From Gnetum montanum (lineage: Eukaryota; Streptophyta; Gnetopsida; Gnetales; Gnetaceae), in assembly GCA_015680685.1 (NCBI GenBank), contig MNCI01019113.1, positions 639,284 through 703,283 on the forward strand: 64,000 nt of DNA. The letters are read 5' to 3'. Positions 9,824-19,618 of this stretch are shown piece after piece. A program made the position numbers and the translations under genes. Below the pieces are notes generated by a model. That model saw only the letters and a program-made list of their open reading frames with translations, did no database searches and had not been told where the DNA came from. Each line of letters starts with the position of its first letter. Position 1 is the stretch's first letter.

Positions 9824-12800
9824 ATGGATTCTTTGTACACAACCACAACTGCCATGGCCCATACTGATCTGGGTGCCACATCCATGAACCCTATTGTCAC
9901 CCGACCAGCTCCGGGTGCAATAGAATCGCAGGGACCACTGCGCTGTTCATTGCGGCTTTAGGGAAAAGAGCCTATTTTCACGGTTATAACCCCTGAAGAA
10001 TACAATTTCATATGCGTTAAGATCCAGGCAAGGCTGGCTCTCAGCCGAGCCGAGCTTGAAGCGAAACGGAACTTCGAGGTGCTCCACCGAGGGGGCTATG
10101 ATTTTAAGCCAACAGCTTATGACATAATCCCCTTGACTGAACACCAACACGAACTTATTACGCAGTTGGTCATGGCAAAAGGCCAGGCTTCACAAGTGGT
10201 GCTGGAGCCCTAGCATGGGGAGTTGGAAGAGGACGAATTTGCGGCCTAGTCGGAACATTCGTTTCATACTCTGGAACCTTCGTTCCATGCCCTGAGCCCC
10301 CATACGTACGCAAATCCCCTCTTTCCTTCCAACGGAGAGGACACCTCTCTTAACACGGCCCCGACGGCACAGATGCACGTCCCTGTCCTTCCACAGGCTA
10401 CTACGCAACCGTCTGGGCTGCAAGTACAAATTCCCCACAATAACGCAGGGGCAGTTTCATCACCATGCGTACTTAACATCCCAGTGGTGGTCCCGGCGAC
10501 CGTTGCACCCCACTTCATTCCTCAAATACGACCCTACAACGTATCTGCGACGCGCCCGGCGCAAACCTTGTTGTATCCGCCCCCTCCGACCCAACAGGTT
10601 ACCGCAGCCGTCCAACCAACTTATGCCCACTAGCCTGCTGCAGGTCAATGGGCCAACCCGGCGGTGCAACAGACCCAATCTGTGGTGTACAGCGCGCAAC
10701 TCCCGGTCGCACCAGCAACGTATGTTTCACAGGGGGTACTGCAGTATTTACATCCTTATCTCGCGTAGCAGGCAGCGGTCAACCCCCCTGCGTAGACCAG
10801 CGGGTGGTGGTCCTCATAGGCTCCCCCACCTATCGGGGTCCCTGCCCCGCCAGCGGCCGGTCGATCCCGCCTGTCTTTTCCCTTTCCTGGCANNNNNNNN
10901 NNNNNNNNNNNNNNNNNNNNNNNNNNNNNNNNNNNNNNNNNNNNNNNNNNNNNNNNNNNNNNNNNNNNNNNNNNNNNNNNNNNNNNNNNNNNNNNNNNNN
11001 NNNNNNNNNNNNNNNNNNNNNNNNNNNNNNNNNNNNNNNNNNNNNNNNNNNNNNNNNNNNNNNNNNNNNNNNNNNNNNNNNNNNNNNNNNNNNNNNNNNN
11101 NNNNNNNNNNNNNNNNNNNNNNNNNNNNNNNNNNNNNNNNNNNNNNNNNNNNNNNNNNNNNNNNNNNNNNNNNNNNNNNNNNNNNNNNNNNNNNNNNNNN
11201 NNNNNNNNNNNNNNNNNNNNNNNNNNNNNNNNNNNNNNNNNNNNNNNNNNNNNNNNNNNNNNNNNNNNNNNNNNNNNNNNNNNNNNNNNNNNNNNNNNNN
11301 NNNNNNNNNNNNNNNNNNNNNNNNNNNNNNNNNNNNNNNNNNNNNNNNNNNNNNNNNNNNNNNNNNNNNNNNNNNNNNNNNNNNNNNNNNNNNNNNNNNN
11401 NNNNNNNNNNNNNNNNNNNNNNNNNNNNNNNNNNNNNNNNNGACCTTGGAAGAGCTGCTGACTCAGTTTGTGACCCGCTTCAAATACAACCTGAAGCCGG
11501 AAGTCACACTGGATCAGCTCATGGGGGTGAAACAAGACCCGCTCGAGCCTGTCCAAAAGTTTATACAGCGCTGGACTGCTACCTTGAATGAGATCCGCGA
11601 ACCGATTGCAGACTCACATACGGTCGCTATGTTCAAAGGGGCAGTCAACGACTTCATCAAGTCGAAGCTGTATTACCTTTCCCTCAGTAACCTACATCAG
11701 GCCTTCGCACATGTTAGAGGCATCCAAGATGCTACGGAGGCTAGCAAAGACCTGGCGTATGTCGCCTACAGGAATGCACACAACAAGGCCAAAGACAAGG
11801 GTAAGGCGGCAACAACGACGGTAGCCGCGCTGACTGAAAACGCAAAGAACAAGAACAAGAAGGCACCCACGGAAGTGCCTCTCGAGGCCACGGTTGGTGC
11901 TGGCACCAGCCAAGCCACAGCTGCCCCTGAAGGCCCCCCCCAACCAAAGCCAAATTTTGAGCGTAAAGATCATTCAAAATATGCAGCTTTACCTGTAAAG
12001 CATTCTGAATTGCTGAAACAACTATTAGCGGCAGGACACATTCAACCTAAGAAGGTGTCTGAGGAAGCCCTGAAGCATCACAGACGTCACTGTGAACTGC
12101 TGAAGGATCCTTCTTTAGCCCTACCTAACAAATCAGCAGTTCCAAGATCTTTTCAGTTGGACCGTTTCTGTGACTACCACCAGATGTGTGGTCACGACAC
12201 AGATTACTGCTGGGCGTTGAAGGACGACATTCAACGCATGATTGACGAAGGTCATCTAAAATTAGACAGCAGTAACCCAACGCGTCCTAAAAACCAAACA
12301 CTGCATGTATATAAGGACCCGCTGAATGCAAACTACGATCTTTATACAATCACTGTGGTGAGTACGGACGGTGAGCGTAAGGGACCGCCAAAATAGCCTT
12401 TTGTTTTGCGCGTGCCCGCCAGCTCACCAAGGGGGCCAACTACTTCAGCGGCAGCCGGTGGGGCCTCACAGCCACCTTTCATCATACGGGCACCTTCTCA
12501 GGTACGCCCTCAGTCACGCGGCAGCACTCAAGCCACGGCTCCGTCCGCGCCCAAGCCTAGAGCACCCTTCATTATCAGGGCGTCGGAACCACGGCCTGCT
12601 CCTCTCATGCAGGGGCAGACTTCCGATCAAAATAACCAGTCATCGCCTCCTAAGCGAAAGGAGGAGGACACTACAGTTAATGCTACAAAAGACCACCTTA
12701 CGCCAGGCTTCCCTAAGCCCAGGCCCCTGGCCTTTGTGCCTTTGTCTGTGCCTCAGAAGCAGGCTAAAGGTACAGAAACGCAGCCACCTTCTCTTGGCAG

Positions 12801-13794
12801 GAGAAAGAACAACCCCCCCACTGACACAGCTCCGCCTCGAGAGATTCGTCTCTTGGGCCAAATGGAAGAGGACAAGGGGGATAAACAATCTGGCCGAGAG
12901 AAAAATCTCCTTGATGTATTCACGCAGGTGAAATAGGCTCTTAAGCAAAAGAACACAACGCTAAGCTTGTACGACTTGCTGATGACGTCTCGAGAACACC
13001 GTGAGGCTATGGTATGCATGCTGTCATCCAGATCAGTGGATGTCAACTTACCAGCAGAAGAGAAAGCGATACACGCTATCATGTTTCCTTCCAAAGCTAA
13101 ATAATCCAAGCCTACCTCGCTGACCTTTCTTGACGAGTCCATCAAAGGCAACCCGGAGAAAGGTCAAGTAACGACTGAGCCTATGTTCATTACCATTCGG
13201 GTCGGTCAGTATCGGATCCGGAGGGTGCACGTAGATGATGGCGCAGCAACTAACGTCGTTCCTTATTCCATAGTGGATAGGCTAGGCTTGGTCGACCAGA
13301 TCACTCCCACGACGACAGCCTACGTAAAATCGTTCAACGGAGCATGGGTGCAAGTCAAGGGGATGGTGCGTATTGATTTTGTGGCGGGGGATCAATTTCC
13401 AACTGAAGCCACATTCTTAGTCGTCGAGGAGATGCCTGGTTTCAACTTGATCTTAGGGAGGTCGTGGTTAGCCCAGCTAAGGGCGGTTTCGTCACTGATA
13501 CACCAAGAGATACACCTGCCTTACGCCGGAGGGGAATTCATCATACGCGGCGACGAGGTCACCCCCAGGACCGTCAATAACATCGAAGAAGAACGGGGTT
13601 CGGAGATTGAAACAACCGATGATCAGTCCCATCTCCAAGCCCCTAAACAAACCGACAACAATGACGACGGCCTAGCCTGGGCTGACCTTCCATTTCCGAA
13701 TGACAGCGTAGAGGAGTCAAAACACGAGCCTCCTCGCCCTTACGCAGCGCTCAATGTAAAGGCCATTAAGAGACAATTGCGTATCGACGGTTGA
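9824..13794 (+). pseudogene. Tat-C gag-protease polyprotein, interrupted by assembly gap
   Basis: Gag starts at ATG 9824 (MDSLYTTTTAMAHTDLG) and runs in one frame to the gap; after the gap one frame runs to the TGA at 13792-13794. A proline/glutamine-rich stretch precedes the gap. After it come the capsid C-terminal part (FKYNLKPEVTLDQLM), a Lys-rich linker, a zinc knuckle of CX2HX4HX4C form near 12163-12210 (CDYHQMCGHDTDYC), and then the aspartic protease. The protease has VDDGAATNVVP at about 13219-13251, flap-type text, and the ILGRSWLAQ motif near 13450. The zinc knuckle and following KDDIQRMID are typical of Tat gags. Seven in-frame stops before the gap are all TAG; after it TAG (12394), TAG (12934) and one TAA (13102 region) interrupt. 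Gag and protease share a frame. Confidence 0.8.
10893..11441. other. Assembly gap (549 N)
   Basis: Unknown bases inside Tat-C gag. Gag runs in reading-frame class 2 before the gap and class 1 after it. This says nothing about a frameshift, because the gap length may be nominal. Apparent open frames through the gap are artefacts. Confidence 0.95.
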
Positions 13795-13827
13795 ACAATG
13801 GTCTTCTGCGTGTACCACCATTCTCTT

Positions 13828-13833
13828 GTAAGT
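13828..13833 (+). promoter_or_regulatory. Candidate sense-intron 5' splice site after protease
   Basis: GTAAGT lies 34 bp after the protease stop of Tat-C. The corresponding place in Tat-E (after 43796) has a decayed AAGTTAGG. In Ogre-type elements an intron separates protease and RT, and acceptor-like sites are seen before RT in Tat-A (26665) and Tat-E (50430). Confidence 0.35.
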
Positions 13834-13959
13834 TAGCGTACTCCCCATAACAGCTTCTTTTGTTTCAACATACTTTTACAGTATATTTTCTTTCCGTATT
13901 TACGCTTTGCATTTTTGCGTGTTTTATCGTACCCGCGTTAGCTACGCTTTCACATTACT

Positions 13960-14240
13960 TCACGCATTTATACAAGATTCCCGTTGTACGTAATTTACGC
14001 AATCAGCCCGCAACGACCTTAAACTAGTCATACAAAATCAACCTGTTCATACCGTTGTACGTAATTTATGCAATCAGCCCGCAACGGCCTTAAACTAGCC
14101 ATCCGAAACTATCATTATTTACGCTTTCCATGCAACACGCAACAGGCCCGCAACGACTTTAAACTAGTAACGCAGTATTGTATACTATAACCATTTATGC
14201 TGGAATGCGCAACCAACCCGCAATGGCCTTAAATTAGTTA
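13960..14240 (+). repeat. 70-bp tandem repeat carrying CCTTAAACTAG (Tat-C)
   Basis: The core CGRCCTTAAACTAG recurs at about 14014, 14085, 14154 and 14223 (decayed), 69-71 bp apart. Units share GTTGTACGTAATTTACGC and CAGCCCGCAACG. The same core is repeated after protease in Tat-E (44060-44420) and near the RT and integrase ends of Tat-A and Tat-E. Confidence 0.75.
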
Positions 14241-14433
14241 TGAAATCCTATCAGTATCATTTAGACAGAATCCTTAACATATATATTTTCGCGCTGACGC
14301 AGACAAAAGCATAAAAAGTCAAACAACAAACTGATTAACATTTCAAATATTCATTAGACTTTACAGCAATCCGTCAACAATTATTCAGAACAACACCCAA
14401 CCTTGCATCAATAAAATTTTGCGTAAATAATAA

Positions 14434-15305
14434 TTACGCATTCCCTCTGATGCCACTATCACCGGTATCTCTTAACTCTGAATCTAGCCCCAAAAGGTCG
14501 TCCTCCAGTGGGCCATCTTTTCTGGGAATTATGCCTTCATGAAAGATTGCCCCTTCATGAGGCTCTCGTTCCGGCAATGGCTTCATAGGAGAACGCTCTT
14601 CATTCTTGCGTTCCTCCGCTGCTTCCTCTGTTTTCTCTCCCAGCCCCTCAACTGGCATATTTTCCCTATCTTCTTCTGATACCTAAAGCCAAATAAACTC
14701 AAAAATTAGAATAGACAATACAAACCAGTAAACTTTCTGACTAAGTCATGCATAAACTTACTCGCGACGTCCCTACTTCCGCAGCAAAGGGGAGCTTGTC
14801 CAGGCCAGCCCATAGGCGCTGCATAATCTCGTCTTCCATCAGGTCTGGTCACACATCCTCGCCCAACGCAGCTCCAGCTTTCACCTTCCCTTTCTCCACG
14901 CCACTCCAGCGGGGCGGATCCGGGAAGAAGGTAGGGATCGTAGCCTGATTCCCAGGGAAAACCATTGCCCTCTCCGAGGAAGCAGTTACGGTCACCTGCT
15001 CTTCGAACTTCTTAAAAGCTTCCAACGCTCTGATCGTGTCAACGAAAACCTCCAGGGACCGAGCTTTGATGGCAGACTCACGGTAGTGTTTTCGATAAGC
15101 GGCACTTTCCCTTTTATATAGGTGCTTGTGGTCCTTCTCCTTCTGCCCCCATTCCTGAACGCTGGTGTAGTAGTCCCTCTAGTCCCGACTTTTCTGAGCT
15201 AGGAGTTCGATTTGCATCCTCTACTCTACTAACGCCCGGCTAGTCTGTACGCTGTTCTTTATGGCTTTCCAATAACGGGAGTGATCGATAACAGTAGTAC
15301 GCTAG
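14434..15305 (-). pseudogene. 3' part of the antisense gene, Tat-C copy
   Basis: The best-preserved copy of the antisense gene. The last exon (14434-14682) ends in TAA and is Glu/Lys-rich (EKTEEAAEERKNEERSP). Its acceptor reads TTTAG and joins in frame to the upstream exon, whose donor CGA|GTAAG is at 14761. That exon runs to the deletion junction at 15305 and encodes a charged, probably coiled-coil segment (RDYYTSVQEWGQKEKDHKH), then a Pro-rich part (FFPDPPRW), then an acidic end. Only three stops (two TAG, one TGA) interrupt about 175 codons of this exon. Tat-A and Tat-E have the same KDHK-centred segment in the same frame. The 5' exons were lost with pol. Function unknown. Confidence 0.7.
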
Positions 15306-15471
15306 TCTTCATCGTTTTACTGACCTATAAGTCCCTGTCTGATCAACAAGACCGTTCAGGGTGCCGCGGATTCGCTTTTTCCAGCATAGCCCTCGCGCAG
15401 ATCCGTGGTTAAAACTGTGTACACGGAACCTCGATTGGTATTTCCAACTGCCGACGTTTTCTATCGTTACA
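15306..15471 (+). repeat. Truncated 3' LTR of Tat-C
   Basis: Matches 9413-9578 with 11 differences in 166 bp, all transitions. The junction with the antisense gene at 15306 shows only a few bases of shared sequence (TCTTCATCG), which fits illegitimate recombination. Confidence 0.85.
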
Positions 15472-15476
15472 GGGAT

Positions 15477-17348
15477 GGAGATAAGGCTCCACTAAAGGGT
15501 TGGACTAAAAACTGAAATTGAACCCACGAGAAAAGTCAAAGACATCACCATGAATATAGATAGCATCATCATGATCAAACAAATAGAGATAGGAATTTTC
15601 CTCATGACCTATTTGATGAAAATGAACCCTTGTTGGCCACTAAGAGCCTAATTCACATTACAAAGGTCATCAAGATATCTTGTAGGCATCATAAAAAGAG
15701 TTGTATATCCAAGGTTGATATGGATAATATTCCTAAATTAGCAAGAGGCTCTGATTTAGATCCACATCATTTACAAGTCTTCCATGATGCCTATGCTTTC
15801 TACAACATTGAAAGTGGATGACAAAAGCTTAAACTCTTTCATAGGACACTAATTGATAAAGTTAATATGTGGTATAGATTTTTGAGACCAAATTCAATCT
15901 AATGATGGTCCACAATGCTAGAACTTTTCAACTAGAAATACCAAACCTATGTGAGGGTGTCTAACTTGAGGAGATGGATCCAAGAGTGTATGAAAGAACA
16001 ACATGAAATATTGGACATGGTCATAGATAGATATTATGACTTACTAAATAGATGCCCAGGCCATGGTTTCTCCAAGGAGAGGCAACTTTTCCAGATCATA
16101 GATGGAATTTGTAATGACGTAAGGAAGACCCTTGGGATGTATGCCCCAAGGCAATTATACGAGCTTCAAGCCCATAAGATCTAAGAGCTAGTTGAGCATG
16201 TGGTAAAAAAAGAAGGAGAGATATGAAAATGGGAGAATGTAAGTAAATATCAATGGGATCCAACTCTTCAATAAAAGGAGGTCCATATCTATGGTATGGA
16301 GAAAGAGGTAGCTCTCGACAAGGTGATTCCACAACAAACCTTGCCAATATAGAAGTCTATTGTTGAACTTGAAGCAAAGTTTAATAGGATGTCCAAATGG
16401 ATATATGAAAATGTTACAACTCTCATTGAGAAGGTTGAGAAGAGGATCATGCAAAATAAACCAAGTGATCACAATAAACAAAGGATACAAAATTAAGAAA
16501 AAACTAGGAATACTTTTCGACAAATGAGAAAAATAGCTAATGAAAGTGAGGCTATAGACTCAACCACAAACAAAGATAATTGATGTGACATCTACATATA
16601 TGACCATCTGAAGGGCCATTGCCCAGTCTTGTTGCATCTACAAGAGTATTGGGTAGGTGCCTTAAATCCAAAGTTTGTGCAAAAGCACATGCCTAGGAGA
16701 TTTCCTCTTCCACAAGGTAATTATAGATAGTTCCACAACCAATTGTACAATCCTAGGGGGACTTATTACCAGCCTTAAAATAGTCATCCACAACAGTGGA
16801 AACAACTATAATCATGGTAGAGGCCACCACCAAATCAACCATATCTGCCAAAATAGCATAGATATTATGTTCAACACCCTATTTCTCCAACCAGGTCTAC
16901 ACCCTCTACTTCAAATCATCACTACCACTCTCCCAAGTACCATAAGCCCATGACATCCCTTGAAGGATCACTACCTCATGCCTCTTACCACCCATCCTAC
17001 CCTTGATATTCTCATACTCCACCTCATTATATGCCACCACTAGCAACATGGAATGGTTTGACACCACAATATCAACAAACAAATGTCACTTGTGCTACAA
17101 ATGTGAAAAAACAAATTGACACCAGTGGATCTCAATTACAACATAGGAAATGTCCCTTCTAGAGGAAAGGCCATAAGCTGAAGCAAAAGACTCATGAATC
17201 TACCACATCATCCAAACCAGCATAATGCTAATATGGTGCAACACCTCCCTTTTCACAACCAATGTCCTTTGATCATACACAAGGGTCACCGTCCATCATT
17301 ACTCCAATCCCAAACCCAAATAATGAATCTAATAGTGTGGGGAGATAA
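15477..17348 (+). pseudogene. Ath-B gag, main part
   Basis: Gag resumes after Tat-C with DGDKAPLKGW. The conserved gag block at about 15990-16190 reads DMVIDRYYDLLNRCPGHGF then a segment ending in a YELQAHKI-type helix. This corresponds to the Athila/Tat gag pattern YERFKDLLRxCPHHG...AYELIE. A zinc knuckle of CX2CX3HX4C spacing lies at 16584-16622, with the second Cys changed to Tyr. A Gln/Pro/Asn-rich tail follows (for example NSHPQQWKQ), ending at TAA 17346-17348. Several TAG and TAA stops and frameshifts interrupt it. No protease or RT follows. Confidence 0.65.
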
Positions 17349-18957
17349 ATAAATTGATGCATACCATATCATGATCAAGGATGCAATCATGGGCCAAACA
17401 TCCATAATGTTAACACACCTCATACCTTGACCCACTAGACATTTAACAATCAAGTGTGTGACCAATGATTTTTCTACCTAGCCATCACACCACCAACAAA
17501 CACCTAGTGGCTAGGGCATGAATGGTTACCAATGTTTCATACATGCATGGATCCTATTTGTCCATTAATTAATCCTTGTCATAGCCAAATGTTTAGTCGT
17601 GGGGATTACCCCCCATTCTAAGCTTCAGGATTCTTAAGTTTTTTTTCATCTCTTTATTTTTTAATTTTTTGTCATTTTTCTATTTCTTGAAATAATTCTT
17701 CATTTCTTCCAATTTTTTCTATTTGTTGTTTTCATTTTCATTGTTGTGTAATTTCACTTGTAAATAAAATGATCATGTTGCCATTGAGGTGAGGTTTTCT
17801 TTGTGTTGTCAAGTCATAAGGGACTGATTATTTAGACATTAATACCATGACATCCATCCACCCATGCCATGAATAAGAGGTTATTGCTATAGTCATAATG
17901 ATATATTTTTTTACCATGAGACTAAAAATAACTTCATAGTCATTGTGTTTGGGTAAAAGAGTGTAGAACCAAGGTAGAATATAAGGGTTGTGACATCAAG
18001 GAGATTTGTGGATTCTCTTTAGCCACTTTTGTATGTTGTATCATGTTGTTGAGGTTGTAACAAATCCTTGTAGATCTAATGAAAAATGGAAGTATGGGTA
18101 CCCTAAAATAACACTAAATAAACTTTTCTGGGTCCCACTGGAAAGACATGTACACATGCCTGAAGGTTGGTGGCTTCTCAAAACTCAAAAAGAAAAAAGA
18201 AAAAACATGTGTGCCATAAATTAGCTCCTCCTTGGACAAAACACCAAGTGATGTTACTCCTCACTACTATGATAGTCTTATGATTGTCTGTCAATGTGAT
18301 GAAATGATGCAGTGTCACTGCAATGTGATGTGAACTTGGTTTGAATCTTGGAAAGAAAAACTCATGATTATTTAACCATTAATAACACACAAGATTTCAT
18401 TGTGCCCATGCTAAGACACCTCATGTTCCAATTTTTGCAATCCTTTTTATAGTCCATCTCATCTCATTATCTGGGTAATCATAACTTGTGGTTTTGTGTA
18501 ACATAGAGTTATTATCTCAAATTGGTGATTTTAACATGTATTTTTTGTTTCATAGGTATGCATTGCATTCAACCCCTTTAGTGCCTATGGACCTATGTAG
18601 GTGTGATTACACAAGGGCATCATAGGCTGGAGCCTGCTTTGGGGAGGATCCACTTGTGTAACTTTTGTGACTTGTACTTGTTTAACACAACCACATTATT
18701 CTTTACTTTCCAAGTGCTCAATTGTTACATTTTTTTGTTTCCTTTCTCATGTAACTTGATCCATCCACAACCTTGATTTCAATGCCATTTTTCTTGCTTC
18801 TTCTAAAGCTTTTCACATGAAAACTCCACCTTATCATAATTTCAATGCCTCAAATAGATTTTCTAGTTATCCTAGAACTATGGACCTAACCTCAAACCTT
18901 CCAACCAATCATAGAGCTTCATTTTCCATGCTCAATTGTCCCATTCAATGCATATTC
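17349..18957 (+). other. Ath-B internal region without recognisable coding
   Basis: About 1.6 kb. I see no protease, RT, RNase H or integrase motif in any frame. A T-rich stretch lies at about 17635-17760, just after GTCGTGGGGATTACCCCCC, which resembles the element's GTCGTGGGGG polypurine tract (22481-22492). It may mark a rearranged end of a lost pol region. Confidence 0.5.
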
Positions 18958-19041
18958 TTGGATCCTGATATTGCATACCCAATATCGGGTGGGATGTGAT
19001 GTCGAATACCCAATATCAGGTCACCTGATATCTATATATAT
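18958..19041 (+). promoter_or_regulatory. Internal LTR-like promoter candidate of Ath-B extra ORF
   Basis: ATACCCAATATC occurs twice (18975-18986 and 19006-19017), followed by CCTGATATC and a TATATATAT box (19033-19041). The Ath-D LTR has the same words upstream of its own TATA box (61581-61600, reading CCAATATCAAATACCCAATA on the plus strand). The copy here is inside the element, about 580 bp upstream of the extra ORF, which suggests a separate promoter for that ORF. Confidence 0.45.
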
Positions 19042-19222
19042 GATCCCTATGGTTCCCAAACTTCATTCTCATCATTTGCAGTTAGGGGAGTTGTTTAAAT
19101 TTTCTCTTGCAACTTAAAGATCTACACACCCACATTCAACTTGCAATATTTGGCTCTCTACCACTCTAATTTTTGTGCTGTTTGAGCCTATCTAAACCTG
19201 GAGTGTTCAAGTTAGTCAGCAA

Positions 19223-19252
19223 GGGGGGAGGGGGGGTGTGGGTATGGAGGGG
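19223..19252 (+). other. G-quadruplex-type run
   Basis: Four G-tracts with short loops (GGGGGG A GGGGGGG TGT GGG TATGGA GGGG), downstream of the internal TATA box and upstream of the extra ORF of Ath-B. It would lie in the transcribed leader. Confidence 0.6.
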
Positions 19253-19618
19253 TGCTAATGTGGAAAAATTGTTTCAATTTTTGATAATTTTCTATGACCC
19301 AGAGGATATTATAAGGGTAAGAGTGTTAAAAAATTTAGGCATTATCATGAATAATCAATCGTATTAGTGCCAGAAACCTTAATTTTTCCACCCAAGGGAC
19401 CACAACCATCATAATAAGTGACACCTAAGAAAAATGAAATCAATTGTGTATGGTTGTATGATGAGATAGACACTTTTTGGGGATCTTTCTTAAAAAATTT
19501 TCTAACTTTGTAGTCACATGAACTAAGAACTTAATGAACTAAGGTAACAAGTAAAACATAAACTGATTAATGATAAAGAATACAATCTTAGTAACACTTG
19601 ATCTTTACTTGATTGCAA

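Larger units (their letters stand above)
8002..15471 (+). mobile_element. Tat-C: youngest Tat/Ogre-like element, internally truncated
   Basis: Full 5' LTR (8002-9578), gag-protease (9824-13794), a 70-bp repeat block, the 3' part of the antisense gene (14434-15305), then only the last 166 bp of the 3' LTR. The flanks GGTAT (7997-8001) and GGGAT (15472-15476) match 4 of 5 bases. Pol, the 5' part of the antisense gene and most of the 3' LTR were lost by one deletion ending at 15306. Its CpG content is far above that of the rest of the window, so it is the youngest insertion. Confidence 0.85.

Noticed and set aside
10503-12396. Open frames of several hundred residues across the N gap
   Set aside because: They are open only because N codons cannot be stops. 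The true gag frame is set by homology on each side of the gap.
17600-17780. GTCGTGGGGATTACCCCCC and T-rich text as an LTR boundary
   Set aside because: It resembles a polypurine tract, but no TGATGA LTR start follows, so I did not call an internal LTR.
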